A DNA stretch of 64,000 nucleotides from JADHMP01 sp964386915 (GCA_964386915.1 CAYLUQ010000004.1:67973-131972), one strand, 5' to 3'; positions 27,746 through 35,662 are shown, counted from the first letter of the stretch. Program-made: numbers and translations. Notes: generated by a model from the sequence alone, not told the origin.

Positions 27746-27763
27746 ATATTGATTGCTTTTTCT

Positions 27764-27771
27764 TAATTTTG
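27764..27771 (+). promoter_or_regulatory. Candidate -7 box of the miaB operon promoter
   Basis: TAATTTTG is an exact TAnnTTTG match 9 bp before the miaB ATG, which would give a very short leader. TTG triplets at 27749 and 27753 are closer than the usual 17-23 bp spacing. Confidence 0.5.
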
Positions 27772-27780
27772 CACCACGCC

Positions 27781-29244
27781 ATGAAAACGAAAACACTCTC
27801 AAACGCTACTAAAGATCCTCATGCCTATGAGGGGGTTTCTTTGCCAAAAAGGGACACTTCAAGCAATCGACTTGCCTATATTGAAAGTTATGGTTGTCAG
27901 ATGAACTTTGCCGATAGCGAAGTGGTAGCTTCTATCTTGCAAGAAGAAGGCTTTGGCATTACAAATGAATTGCAAGAAGCTTCATTGATTTTATTAAACA
28001 CCTGCTCCATAAGAGAAAAGGCCGAGCAAACTGTGCGCAATCGGTTGGTGCATTTTAATAGTCTAAAAACACAAAATCCAACGGTAAAAGTGGGTGTTTT
28101 GGGTTGCATGGCAGAACGCTTAAAACACCGCTTTTTAGAAGAAGAAAAAATTGTGGATTTAGTGGTGGGACCCGATGCCTACAAAGACCTTCCCCATTTG
28201 TTGGAAGAAGTAGCCGCTCAACGAGAGGCCGTAAACGTTATTCTTTCAAAAGAAGAAACCTATGGAGACATTGCCCCAGTACGACTCAACAGCAACGGGA
28301 TAACGGCCTTTGTGTCCATCACCAGAGGATGTGATAATATGTGCACCTTTTGTGTGGTGCCTTTTACTAGAGGGAGAGAACGAAGCCGCGATCCAAAAAG
28401 TATCTTGCAAGAGGTGCAAGAACTTGCCGAAAAAGGCTATAAAGAAATTACACTCCTAGGGCAAAATGTAGACAGCTATTTATGGTATGGAGGAGGCTTG
28501 AAAAAAGATTTTGAAAAAGCCAGTGAACTACAACAAAAAACTGCTGTTCGTTTTCATCACCTGCTCGATATGGTAGCCACGGCTCAACCTAAAATGCGCT
28601 TGCGCTTTTCTACCTCCAACCCGCAAGATTTATCGTTAGACGTGCTTCACACCATGGCAAAACACCAAAATATTTGCAATTATATTCACCTTCCGGTGCA
28701 ATCAGGGAGCAATAGAATTCTTAAGAAAATGAATCGTCTCCACAGCCGAGAAGAATATTTTGAATTAATCGATTCCATTCGAAAAATCATTCCCAATTGT
28801 GGTATTTCCCATGACATGATTGCCGGGTTTCCAACCGAAACAGAAGCCGATCACCAAGACACGCTTTCGTTGATGGACTATGTGAAATATGATTTTGGGT
28901 TTATGTTTGCCTATTCGGAACGACCCGGCACTTTGGCTGCCCGAAAAATGCCCGATGAAGTGCCTACCGAAATCAAAAAAAGACGCCTCAATGAAATTAT
29001 AGCCTTGCAGCAAAAACACAGTCTCTATCGCACCCAAGCTTTTGTGGGCAAAACCGTTTGTGTGCTCATAGAAAAACCCTCCAAAAAATCACCCGACTAT
29101 TGGAGTGGCCGAACCACCCAAAATACCGTGGTGGTTTTTCCTAAAGAAAACTACCAACCCGGTGATTTTGTCGATGTAAAAATTACCCATTGCACCGCAG
29201 CTACCCTCCTTGGAGAAGCTGTGGGGCATTCAAATTCAATTTAA
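27781..29244 (+). CDS. miaB: tRNA-2-methylthio-N6-dimethylallyladenosine synthase
   Basis: A 487-aa radical-SAM methylthiotransferase that adds the 2-methylthio group to i6A37 in tRNAs reading UNN codons. The N-terminal UPF0004 domain has YGCQMN, NTCSIRE and VGVLGCMAE cysteines for the auxiliary cluster. The radical-SAM motif is RGCDNMCTFCVVPFTRG, with CxxxCxxC. A C-terminal TRAM domain ends at about residue 480. The ATG at 27781 is preferred to a TTG four codons upstream that overlaps the promoter box. It leads an operon with the sigma-54 activator, lptE and secG. Confidence 0.96.
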   Translation: MKTKTLSNATKDPHAYEGVSLPKRDTSSNRLAYIESYGCQMNFADSEVVASILQEEGFGITNELQEASLILLNTCSIREKAEQTVRNRLVHFNSLKTQNPTVKVGVLGCMAERLKHRFLEEEKIVDLVVGPDAYKDLPHLLEEVAAQREAVNVILSKEETYGDIAPVRLNSNGITAFVSITRGCDNMCTFCVVPFTRGRERSRDPKSILQEVQELAEKGYKEITLLGQNVDSYLWYGGGLKKDFEKASELQQKTAVRFHHLLDMVATAQPKMRLRFSTSNPQDLSLDVLHTMAKHQNICNYIHLPVQSGSNRILKKMNRLHSREEYFELIDSIRKIIPNCGISHDMIAGFPTETEADHQDTLSLMDYVKYDFGFMFAYSERPGTLAARKMPDEVPTEIKKRRLNEIIALQQKHSLYRTQAFVGKTVCVLIEKPSKKSPDYWSGRTTQNTVVVFPKENYQPGDFVDVKITHCTAATLLGEAVGHSNSI

Positions 29245-29246
29245 TC

Positions 29247-30539
29247 ATGGAATCCCTTCAGAGTGTCAAACAGCGTTTTGGAATTATTGGAAATCACCCC
29301 GGATTAAACAGAGCCTTAGAAAAGGCCCTGCGGGTTTCCAGCACCGATATTTCAGTTTTAGTGATTGGAGAAAGTGGGGTTGGAAAAGAAAATATTCCTA
29401 AAATTATTCATCAATATTCCCACAGAAAGCACGCTAAATACATTGCCGTAAACTGTGGCGCTATTCCAGAAGGCACCATAGACAGTGAATTATTTGGCCA
29501 TGAAAAAGGAGCTTTCACAGGAGCTACTCAAACCCGTTCGGGCTATTTTGAAGTGGCGGATGGCGGCACTATATTTTTAGATGAAGTGGGAGAACTTCCC
29601 CTCACCACCCAAGTGCGTTTGTTACGGGTTTTAGAAAGTGGTGAATTTATAAAAGTGGGCGCTTCAAATGTACAAAAAACCAATGTCCGCATTGTGGCTG
29701 CCACCAACGTGAACATGGTTGAAGCCATTCAAAAAGGAAAATTTAGAGAAGACCTTTATTATCGTTTGAGCACGGTTGAAATTGAACTGCCTCCATTGCG
29801 TGAACGCAAAGAGGATATTCCCCTTCTCTTTCGAAAATTTGCTTCCGATTTTGCTCAAAAATATCATATGCCTACACTCCGCCTAACGGAAGACAGCCAA
29901 AAAATGATGCTTAACTACCGGTGGAATGGTAACATTAGACAATTGCGCAATATTGCCGAGCAACTTTCTGTGCTCGAAAAAGAACGCGAAATCAACGCCA
30001 CTACCCTTCGCTCCTATCTGCCCGATAGTGGCAAAAACTTACCCATGCTGCTCAACCAAGAAAAAAAGGAAAGTGATTTCGCCACTGAAAGAGAAATTCT
30101 GTATAAGGTACTCTTTGACATGAAAAACGATTTGAACGATTTGAAAAAATTGACACTCGAATTGTTGCAAGACGACAACAGAAAAGTGCAAGAAAAAAAT
30201 CAGGGGTTAATTGAAAAAATCTATGGCAAATCTAGTTCGGAAGAAGCGGCTCCAATAAAAAATGCGCTTCAAGCCATTCCGATTTCCAATGAGGAAGAAG
30301 AGGTAAACGAAAATGACTATCACGAACAAGAGGAAACCTCATCTTATGATGACTATGCCGAGGCAGTGGTAGAAGAAGAACCCCTATCACTCTTAGAAAA
30401 AGAGGTTGAAATGATTAAAAGTGCCTTGATTCGAAACAAAGGAAAACGTAAATTGGCTGCAGAAGAATTAGGAATTTCTGAAAGAACCCTCTATAGAAAA
30501 ATAAAACAATTTGATTTACACAATGTGGAAAACACCTAG
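29247..30539 (+). CDS. Sigma-54-dependent transcriptional activator without sensory domain
   Basis: A 430-aa NtrC-type enhancer-binding protein. The ATG at 29247 follows the miaB stop by 2 bp. It begins almost directly with the AAA+ domain: Walker A GESGVGKE at 41-48, the sigma-54 contact loop GAFTGA at 88-93, Walker B FLDEVG at 110-115 and FREDLYYRL with R167. There is no receiver, GAF or PAS domain before it. A long linker (about 265-385), helical and then strongly acidic, leads to a Fis-type helix-turn-helix at about 395-424 (NKGKRKLAAEELGISERTLYRKI). An intact GAFTGA loop predicts true activation of sigma-54 polymerase. Its targets are unknown; groESL, 1.6 kb downstream, is a candidate. 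Confidence 0.93.
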   Translation: MESLQSVKQRFGIIGNHPGLNRALEKALRVSSTDISVLVIGESGVGKENIPKIIHQYSHRKHAKYIAVNCGAIPEGTIDSELFGHEKGAFTGATQTRSGYFEVADGGTIFLDEVGELPLTTQVRLLRVLESGEFIKVGASNVQKTNVRIVAATNVNMVEAIQKGKFREDLYYRLSTVEIELPPLRERKEDIPLLFRKFASDFAQKYHMPTLRLTEDSQKMMLNYRWNGNIRQLRNIAEQLSVLEKEREINATTLRSYLPDSGKNLPMLLNQEKKESDFATEREILYKVLFDMKNDLNDLKKLTLELLQDDNRKVQEKNQGLIEKIYGKSSSEEAAPIKNALQAIPISNEEEEVNENDYHEQEETSSYDDYAEAVVEEEPLSLLEKEVEMIKSALIRNKGKRKLAAEELGISERTLYRKIKQFDLHNVENT

Positions 30540-31050
30540 TGCATTTTTTTTGATGGGTTTGTTATGCCTCTTCCTACTAGCAGGTTGCGGCATCTACTCC
30601 TTTACTGGGGCTTCTATTCCTCCGGGCACCAATTCCTTTCAAGTAAATTATTTTGTCAATGTGGCGGGCAACAAACCTGGCTCTACCGTAGAGCCTGGCT
30701 TGGATAGAGATTTTACGGTGGCACTTCAAGATTTAATTCTAAATCTCACCAATTTAGATTTGGTCACTGCCGATGGCGACCTGATCTATGAAGGCGATAT
30801 CACCGAATATAGCGTGACCCCCATGTCGGCCACTGCGGAAAACACGGCGGCCCAAAATCGATTAAAAATGACCGTTTTTCTCACCTTTACCAATACCAAA
30901 AGAGAAGAAGATAATTTTAAGAAATCATTTTCTTTCTTTTATGATTTTCCAGCCGATAAGCAAGTGTATGACGTAATTGATTCGGCACATAAAGAACTAT
31001 TTGAACGAATTACACAAGATATTTTTAATGAAACCTTAGCCAAATGGTAG
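30523..31050 (+). CDS. lptE: LPS-assembly lipoprotein LptE
   Basis: A 175-aa lipoprotein, lipobox FLLAGC, anchored in the outer membrane. The Bacteroidota LptE pattern is visible: GIYSFTGASIPPGTNSFQV, the central GDLIYEGDITEYSVTP strand, and a C-terminal helix ITQDIFNETLAKW. LptE plugs the LptD barrel and delivers LPS to the surface; lptC of the same pathway is at 59459. The ATG at 30523 overlaps the end of the activator gene by 17 bp, and the 3' end overlaps the next gene by 7 bp, showing tight operon packing. Confidence 0.92.
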   Translation: MWKTPSAFFLMGLLCLFLLAGCGIYSFTGASIPPGTNSFQVNYFVNVAGNKPGSTVEPGLDRDFTVALQDLILNLTNLDLVTADGDLIYEGDITEYSVTPMSATAENTAAQNRLKMTVFLTFTNTKREEDNFKKSFSFFYDFPADKQVYDVIDSAHKELFERITQDIFNETLAKW

Positions 31051-31742
31051 AGCAAGAAGCTTCTTTTTTTGAAACCATTGTGCAATTGCAAAATGGAGAT
31101 AAATCAGGGTATGAGTCTCTTTTGGCTATCAAAAATCGTTATCCTTATTTTCAGCACGCTTGGCTTTATCTAGCTAAATGGGCTGAAAAACACCAGCCGG
31201 AAGAGGCAGAGGCCCTGATGCAACAAACAGCCTGTCGCACCTTTGACCGTTCATTGCTCTTTGATTGGCATGAAAATCCACTCAAACAGCAGGAAAAAGC
31301 TAAAGTAAAACCCAAGAAAAAAACAAAGGTCCAGCAAACTCCACCCAAAAAGGCAAAAAAAGTAACTCCCACCCCAAAACCCCAAAAGGAGAGTGCTCCA
31401 CCCCAAATGACCTTTACAAATTGGCTTCAATTTGTTCAAGCTAATCCGCAAAAGGCAACCCCTCCCAACGATCGTTTTGCCTTGATAGATGCCTTTTTAG
31501 CCCAACAACCCAAGATTCAACCTCCCCTAAAGGGCAGACAAAAACAAGAAGATTTGAGTGAAGCCAGTTGGACCTCTACAGACGAATTGATGACAGAAAC
31601 ACTGGCTAAAATTTTTGTGAAACAAAAAAAATATACCAAAGCACTTCAGGCTTATGAAATTTTACGTTTGAAATATCCAGAAAAAAATAGTTTCTTTGCC
31701 AACCAAATCAAAGCAATAAAGGAATTGCAAGAAAATAAATAA
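31044..31742 (+). CDS. Lys/Pro-rich protein between lptE and secG
   Basis: A 232-aa protein of unknown function without signal peptide or membrane helix. Residues 1-75 form a helical, TPR-like N-terminal part (GYESLLAIKNRYPYFQHAW and AEALMQQTACRTFD). Residues about 85-120 are a low-complexity linker of Lys, Pro, Thr and Gln. The C-terminal 45 residues contain another TPR-like helix pair (LAKIFVKQKKYTKALQAYEIL). It overlaps lptE by 7 bp and precedes secG by 7 bp. Homologues in this gene order are conserved in Flavobacteriia as far as I recall, but no function is assigned. Confidence 0.8.
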   Translation: MVEQEASFFETIVQLQNGDKSGYESLLAIKNRYPYFQHAWLYLAKWAEKHQPEEAEALMQQTACRTFDRSLLFDWHENPLKQQEKAKVKPKKKTKVQQTPPKKAKKVTPTPKPQKESAPPQMTFTNWLQFVQANPQKATPPNDRFALIDAFLAQQPKIQPPLKGRQKQEDLSEASWTSTDELMTETLAKIFVKQKKYTKALQAYEILRLKYPEKNSFFANQIKAIKELQENK

Positions 31743-31749
31743 GTAACCC

Positions 31750-32112
31750 ATGAGTACATTTTCAATTTTTATCGCCCTGATCTTAGTGGTGTGTTTTCTT
31801 TTAATTTTAGTTGTTATGGTTCAAAATCCTAAAGGAGGAGGCTTATCTTCTTCTTTTGGCGGGGGAGGCACTCAGCAAATTGGAGGCGTTCAAAAAACGA
31901 GTGATTTTCTAGACCGAAGCACTTGGGTTTTGGCTGTTCTATTGATGATCTTAATTTTGGTATCCAACCTAACGCTTGAGCGAACTGGCAGCACCCAAGA
32001 TTCTAGATTGTTGCAAGACAACACCAACACCGCACAACCGGCAGCCGTGCCAGAAGTGGCTCCTGAAACAGAGGAAATTCCTGAAATTCCTCTTGCTCCA
32101 ACCGAAAATTAA
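31750..32112 (+). CDS. secG: Preprotein translocase subunit SecG
   Basis: A 120-aa protein with two transmembrane helices (about 5-24 and 55-75) joined by the glycine-rich loop VMVQNPKGGGLSSSFGGGGTQ that defines SecG. It stabilises SecYEG during protein export. The C-terminal tail is longer and acidic/proline-rich compared with E. coli, as usual in Bacteroidota. Last gene of the miaB operon; 128 bp of non-coding DNA with regulatory signals separates it from groES. Confidence 0.95.
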   Translation: MSTFSIFIALILVVCFLLILVVMVQNPKGGGLSSSFGGGGTQQIGGVQKTSDFLDRSTWVLAVLLMILILVSNLTLERTGSTQDSRLLQDNTNTAQPAAVPEVAPETEEIPEIPLAPTEN

Positions 32113-32125
32113 GGTGGGTTTGAGC

Positions 32126-32178
32126 TGTCATTAATGTCAGCCTGTCAGTTTGTTCCCTCAATTTTTAACAATTTGTCA
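32126..32178 (+). promoter_or_regulatory. TGTCA direct repeats upstream of groES (candidate activator sites)
   Basis: TGTCA occurs at 32126, 32135, 32143 and 32174, the first three within 22 bp. The cluster of three lies about 70-90 bp before the start site predicted from the -24/-12 element, the normal distance for an enhancer-binding protein. It shares the half-site with the inverted repeat at 27733. Confidence 0.4.
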
Positions 32179-32190
32179 CCTTTAGACCAT

Positions 32191-32205
32191 TGGCACAGTT
32201 TCTGT
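32191..32205 (+). promoter_or_regulatory. Candidate sigma-54 (-24/-12) promoter of groESL
   Basis: TGGCAC-N5-CTGT compared with the consensus TGGCAC-N5-TTGC: the -24 half is perfect, and the -12 half keeps the key G with correct spacing but has T in place of the final C. The predicted start is near 32215, giving a 25-base leader. I find no TAnnTTTG box between secG and groES. Confidence 0.5.
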
Positions 32206-32240
32206 CTTAAAAGTGTCCAAACAAAATATTTAGAATAATC

Positions 32241-32519
32241 ATGAGTAAAATAAGTATTAAACCCCTAGCAGACCGAGTTCTTGTTGAGCCTGCTGCTGCA
32301 GAAACAAAAACTTCCTCAGGAATTATCATTCCCGATACAGCCAAAGAAAAGCCTCAAAGAGGAACGGTTGTGGCCGTAGGCAATGGAACTAAAGACAACC
32401 CCATCACAGTGAGTGTGGGAGATCAAGTCCTTTATGGAAAATATGCCGGAACCGAACTTCAGCATGAGGGCGTAGATTATTTAATAATGAAAGAAAGCGA
32501 TATACTCGCAATTGTATAA
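32241..32519 (+). CDS. groES: Co-chaperonin GroES
   Basis: A 92-aa cytoplasmic protein forming the heptameric lid of GroEL. The family N terminus KPLADRVLVEP, mobile loop ETKTSSGIIIPD and the roof-loop region are intact, and the C terminus ends YLIMKESDILAIV. It is followed by groEL after 20 bp. Its upstream region has a sigma-54-like element and TGTCA repeats rather than a CIRCE operator (TTAGCACTC-N9-GAGTGCTAA is absent), so HrcA control is unlikely. Confidence 0.98.
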   Translation: MSKISIKPLADRVLVEPAAAETKTSSGIIIPDTAKEKPQRGTVVAVGNGTKDNPITVSVGDQVLYGKYAGTELQHEGVDYLIMKESDILAIV

Positions 32520-32539
32520 CACCATAAACTTTAGAGAAC

Positions 32540-34171
32540 ATGGCAAAAAAAATTGAATTTGATATTGAAGCTAGAGACGGCATCAAACGTGGTGTTGATG
32601 CGCTAGCCAATGCAGTAAAAGTGACCCTAGGCCCCAAAGGTCGCAATGTGATTATTGGAAAATCTTTTGGTGCACCTCAGGTGACTAAAGACGGTGTGAC
32701 CGTGGCCAAAGAAATTGAACTAGAAGGAGCCCTAGAAAATATGGGCGCACAAATGGTGAAAGAAGTAGCCTCCAAAACCAACGACTTGGCTGGTGACGGA
32801 ACCACTACCGCCACTATTTTAGCGCAAGCAATTGTGAAAGAAGGACTCAAAAACGTGGCCGCTGGTGCCAACCCACTAGACCTTAAACGCGGAATTGACA
32901 AAGCCGTTGAAGCTATTGTTGATGCCCTAGGAAAACAAGCCGTTGCTGTTGGCGACGCTTCTGAAAAAATTCATCAAGTGGCTAGCATTTCTGCTAACAA
33001 TGATGAAACTATTGGAGCCCTCATTACCGAAGCTTTTGAAAAAGTAGGTAAAGAAGGAGTGATTACAGTAGAAGAAGCTAAGGGAACAGACACCTATGTA
33101 GATGTTGTGGAAGGGATGCAGTTTGATCGTGGTTATTTGTCTCCCTACTTTGTGACCGATTCAGAAAAAATGGAGGCCGATTTAGAATCGCCCTATATTT
33201 TGTTATACGATAAGAAAATTTCAGCAATGAAAGATTTGCTTCCCATTTTAGAGCCAGTGGCTCAAAGCGGAAAGCCACTTTTAGTGATTGCTGAAGATGT
33301 TGATGGTGAAGCTCTTGCCACTCTAGTGGTAAATAAATTGCGTGGAGCACTTAAAATTGCGGCTGTAAAAGCACCTGGTTTTGGTGATCGCAGAAAAGCC
33401 ATGTTAGAAGATATCGCCATTTTAACAGGTGGAACAGTTATTTCCGAAGAAAGAGGATTTACACTTGAAAACACCACTATTGATATGTTGGGGACAGCAG
33501 AAAAAGTGACCATTGACAAAGACAACACTACTGTGGTTAATGGCAATGGAGCGTCCGATGACATCAAGGCCCGTGTGAGCCAAATCAAAGCACAGATTGA
33601 AACTACCACCTCTGACTACGACAAAGAAAAGCTACAAGAACGCTTGGCTAAATTATCTGGTGGGGTGGCCGTGCTTTATGTTGGAGCACCTTCTGAAGTA
33701 GAAATGAAAGAGAAAAAAGACCGTGTAGATGATGCCTTGCACGCCACTCGTGCTGCTGTTGAAGAAGGTATTGTTGCCGGTGGAGGAGTTGCGCTTTTAG
33801 CCACAAAAAAAGGCTTAGCAAAACTCAAAGCCGCTAATGATGATGAAGGCACAGGCATTCAAATCATCAACAAAGCCATTGAAGCTCCCTTGCGCACCAT
33901 TGTAGAAAACGCCGGTAGCGAAGGCTCAGTGGTGGTTTCTAAAGTGTTAGAAGGCGCTGAAAACTTTGGCTACAACGCCAAAGATGGCAGCTATGTAGAC
34001 ATGCTCAAAGCTGGGATTATTGATCCCAAGAAAGTGACACGTGTGGCTCTAGAAAATGCCGCATCTGTAGCTGGAATGATTCTCACCACAGAGTGTGCTT
34101 TAATTGATATTAAAGAAGAAGTTCCTGCTGCCGCTCCTCCAATGGGAGGCGGAATGCCAGGAATGATGTAA
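32540..34171 (+). CDS. groEL: Chaperonin GroEL
   Basis: A 543-aa subunit of the tetradecameric chaperonin. The ATP-binding GDGTTTATILAQAI and the family motif AAVEEGIVAGGG are present, and the protein ends in the typical GGM-rich tail (MGGGMPGMM). It folds cytoplasmic proteins with GroES in an ATP-driven cycle. There is a single copy in the window, and it is followed within 20 bp by a strong intrinsic terminator, so groES-groEL is a closed bicistronic unit. Confidence 0.98.
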   Translation: MAKKIEFDIEARDGIKRGVDALANAVKVTLGPKGRNVIIGKSFGAPQVTKDGVTVAKEIELEGALENMGAQMVKEVASKTNDLAGDGTTTATILAQAIVKEGLKNVAAGANPLDLKRGIDKAVEAIVDALGKQAVAVGDASEKIHQVASISANNDETIGALITEAFEKVGKEGVITVEEAKGTDTYVDVVEGMQFDRGYLSPYFVTDSEKMEADLESPYILLYDKKISAMKDLLPILEPVAQSGKPLLVIAEDVDGEALATLVVNKLRGALKIAAVKAPGFGDRRKAMLEDIAILTGGTVISEERGFTLENTTIDMLGTAEKVTIDKDNTTVVNGNGASDDIKARVSQIKAQIETTTSDYDKEKLQERLAKLSGGVAVLYVGAPSEVEMKEKKDRVDDALHATRAAVEEGIVAGGGVALLATKKGLAKLKAANDDEGTGIQIINKAIEAPLRTIVENAGSEGSVVVSKVLEGAENFGYNAKDGSYVDMLKAGIIDPKKVTRVALENAASVAGMILTTECALIDIKEEVPAAAPPMGGGMPGMM

Positions 34172-34190
34172 GTACATCTTGCTAATCAAT

Positions 34191-34219
34191 AAAAAACCCT
34201 GCACTTGCAGGGTTTTTTT
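34191..34219 (+). terminator. Intrinsic terminator after groEL
   Basis: AAAAAACCCTGC-ACTT-GCAGGGTTTTTT: a 12-bp perfect stem with a 4-base loop and a T tract, 19 bp after the groEL stop. The A/T symmetry makes it usable from both sides, but the convergent gene ends further right at 34386. Confidence 0.9.
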
Positions 34220-34385
34220 ATTTGTAGGGACAAAAAAAGAGAACTCATTTTCTAAATGCTGTATACTGTCCTCATCTTTCCCCTCAATTTTTGTGTTAAA
34301 ATTGTCAATAATAGCGTTGTCAGATTTATCAAATCAACCTTTAAGAAAGCTATTTGACTTGAATAAACGGCTTAGTTTATTCTAC
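34220..34385. other. Intergenic region between groEL terminator and HMA-MauE gene
   Basis: About 165 bp of AT-rich DNA. A frame of 85 codons runs through it and into the 3' end of the convergent gene, but it starts inside the terminator and has no family resemblance, so I regard the stretch as non-coding. No RNA structure or promoter is obvious. Confidence 0.5.
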
Positions 34386-35108
34386 TTAAAGCCAATAACC
34401 ACTAAGCCCCACAATAGCCATAGTAATCATCAATAGATTTTCTATTAGAGTAGCTTCTGTCATGGGCAGTTTTAGAGCGGTGCCTAAACAAGCACATTGA
34501 ATTTGGTTTTTTTGCATTAAACTTTGCAATACCCCAAGGGTGGTTATGGATAAAATGATTAGGGTGGCTCCTAGCGCATAAAACACTTCTATTTGAAGTA
34601 AAAACATAACGCCAAGGGCACTTTCTAAAAAGGGATAGACAAGTGCATAACCCCTACTTTTTTTAGCGAGTGGGTCATATTGCGCAAAGGAATCGGGGAA
34701 ACCTTTGTAGTCTAAAAACTTAAAAAAACTAAAAACAATAAAAAATAAACCCATAAAATCATACATGGCTACCTCCGGTGCTTGTCGGAGTTGTTGCAAA
34801 AACCAAGTGGCGGCAATCAAATAGCCAAAAATGAGCCATAGGGGGGTGAGTTGTTGCCATTTAGAAATTGTTTTGGGTACAGCTAGGGCATTCTTTTTTG
34901 CAGGGTCAAGGGCTGAAACACTATATTTTGAACCCAATTGGGTAGCTATTCTTTCTAAAGGCAAGGGAGTGGCCGTATCAAATTGTGCACGGGCTTCTTC
35001 AAAAAGAACAGAAACAGCTCCAACACCCTCTAGGGCCTCTAATTTTTCCGTTACACTTTTTTGACAATTGAGGCAGGTCATGCCCGTTACTTTTATGTGT
35101 TGTTCCAT
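34386..35108 (-). CDS. HMA metal-binding domain fused to MauE/DoxX-like membrane domain
   Basis: A 240-aa protein. Residues 1-65 are a heavy-metal-associated domain with the copper/zinc-type motif GMTCLNC (C12, C15). From about 88 there are five hydrophobic helices of the MauE/DoxX-like type; near the end C205-A-C207-LG lies after the fourth helix. The MauE family is linked to disulfide handling in methylamine dehydrogenase maturation. A metal-trafficking or redox role in the inner membrane is likely but not proved. The gene is monocistronic, divergent from the GAF gene (80 bp between starts), and convergent with groEL. Confidence 0.85.
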   Translation of the reverse strand: MEQHIKVTGMTCLNCQKSVTEKLEALEGVGAVSVLFEEARAQFDTATPLPLERIATQLGSKYSVSALDPAKKNALAVPKTISKWQQLTPLWLIFGYLIAATWFLQQLRQAPEVAMYDFMGLFFIVFSFFKFLDYKGFPDSFAQYDPLAKKSRGYALVYPFLESALGVMFLLQIEVFYALGATLIILSITTLGVLQSLMQKNQIQCACLGTALKLPMTEATLIENLLMITMAIVGLSGYWL

Positions 35109-35188
35109 GGGGTTTAAATTAACTTATGTAAATGTAAAAACTTATGTATTATAAAGGAAACTCGCCAACTAATTTTTACTTTTGCCAA

Positions 35189-35662
35189 ATGGCTTCAACA
35201 GCATTTTTGGCAGTATTAAATTGGGTCGATACACTCCTGAACAATAAGCAACTTTCTTTTGAATCGAAACTGGAACAGCTTTGTGAAAAACTACAAAAGG
35301 AAGTGGGCCATTATGACTGGGTAGGGTTTTATTTTGCCCAAGCCGAAACCCAAACACTCCACTTAAAAGCTTTTGCCGGAATCCCCACCGAACATCACAC
35401 CATTCCTTTTGGAAAAGGCATTTGTGGGCAAGTTGCTCTGTCTAATCAATTGCTCAATGTGCCACAGGTGCAAGAAGCAGACAACTACATTGCCTGCAGC
35501 CTAGAGGTGCAGTCTGAACTGGTGGTTCCTTTGATTGTGAACGGCCAAAATGTGGGTCAAATTGATATAGATTCTCACACACCCAATGCGTTTGATGCTC
35601 AAGATGAAGCCTTTTTACTAAGTCTTTGTCAAAAAATAGCCCTCCATTATAGTCCAATTTAA
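35189..35662 (+). CDS. GAF-domain protein, free methionine-(R)-sulfoxide reductase-like
   Basis: A 157-aa single GAF domain. The ATG at 35189 (MASTAFLAVLN) is preferred to an in-frame ATG 15 codons upstream because the family begins here. Two of the three catalytic cysteines of E. coli fRMsr are present with exact spacing: C79 in GKGICG (Cys94) and C103 in YIACSLEVQSE (Cys118). The third (Cys84) falls on H69. The enzyme would reduce free Met-(R)-sulfoxide through thioredoxin. Loss of the third cysteine occurs in some active homologues, so the assignment is likely but not certain. 12 bp upstream of purH and probably cotranscribed. Confidence 0.83.
   Translation: MASTAFLAVLNWVDTLLNNKQLSFESKLEQLCEKLQKEVGHYDWVGFYFAQAETQTLHLKAFAGIPTEHHTIPFGKGICGQVALSNQLLNVPQVQEADNYIACSLEVQSELVVPLIVNGQNVGQIDIDSHTPNAFDAQDEAFLLSLCQKIALHYSPI

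Noticed and set aside
32113..32240. CIRCE/HrcA operator before groES
   Set aside because: No TTAGCACTC-N9-GAGTGCTAA or near match is present.
34179..34436. 85-codon frame after groEL
   Set aside because: It begins within the terminator and ends inside the convergent HMA-MauE gene; composition is not protein-like.
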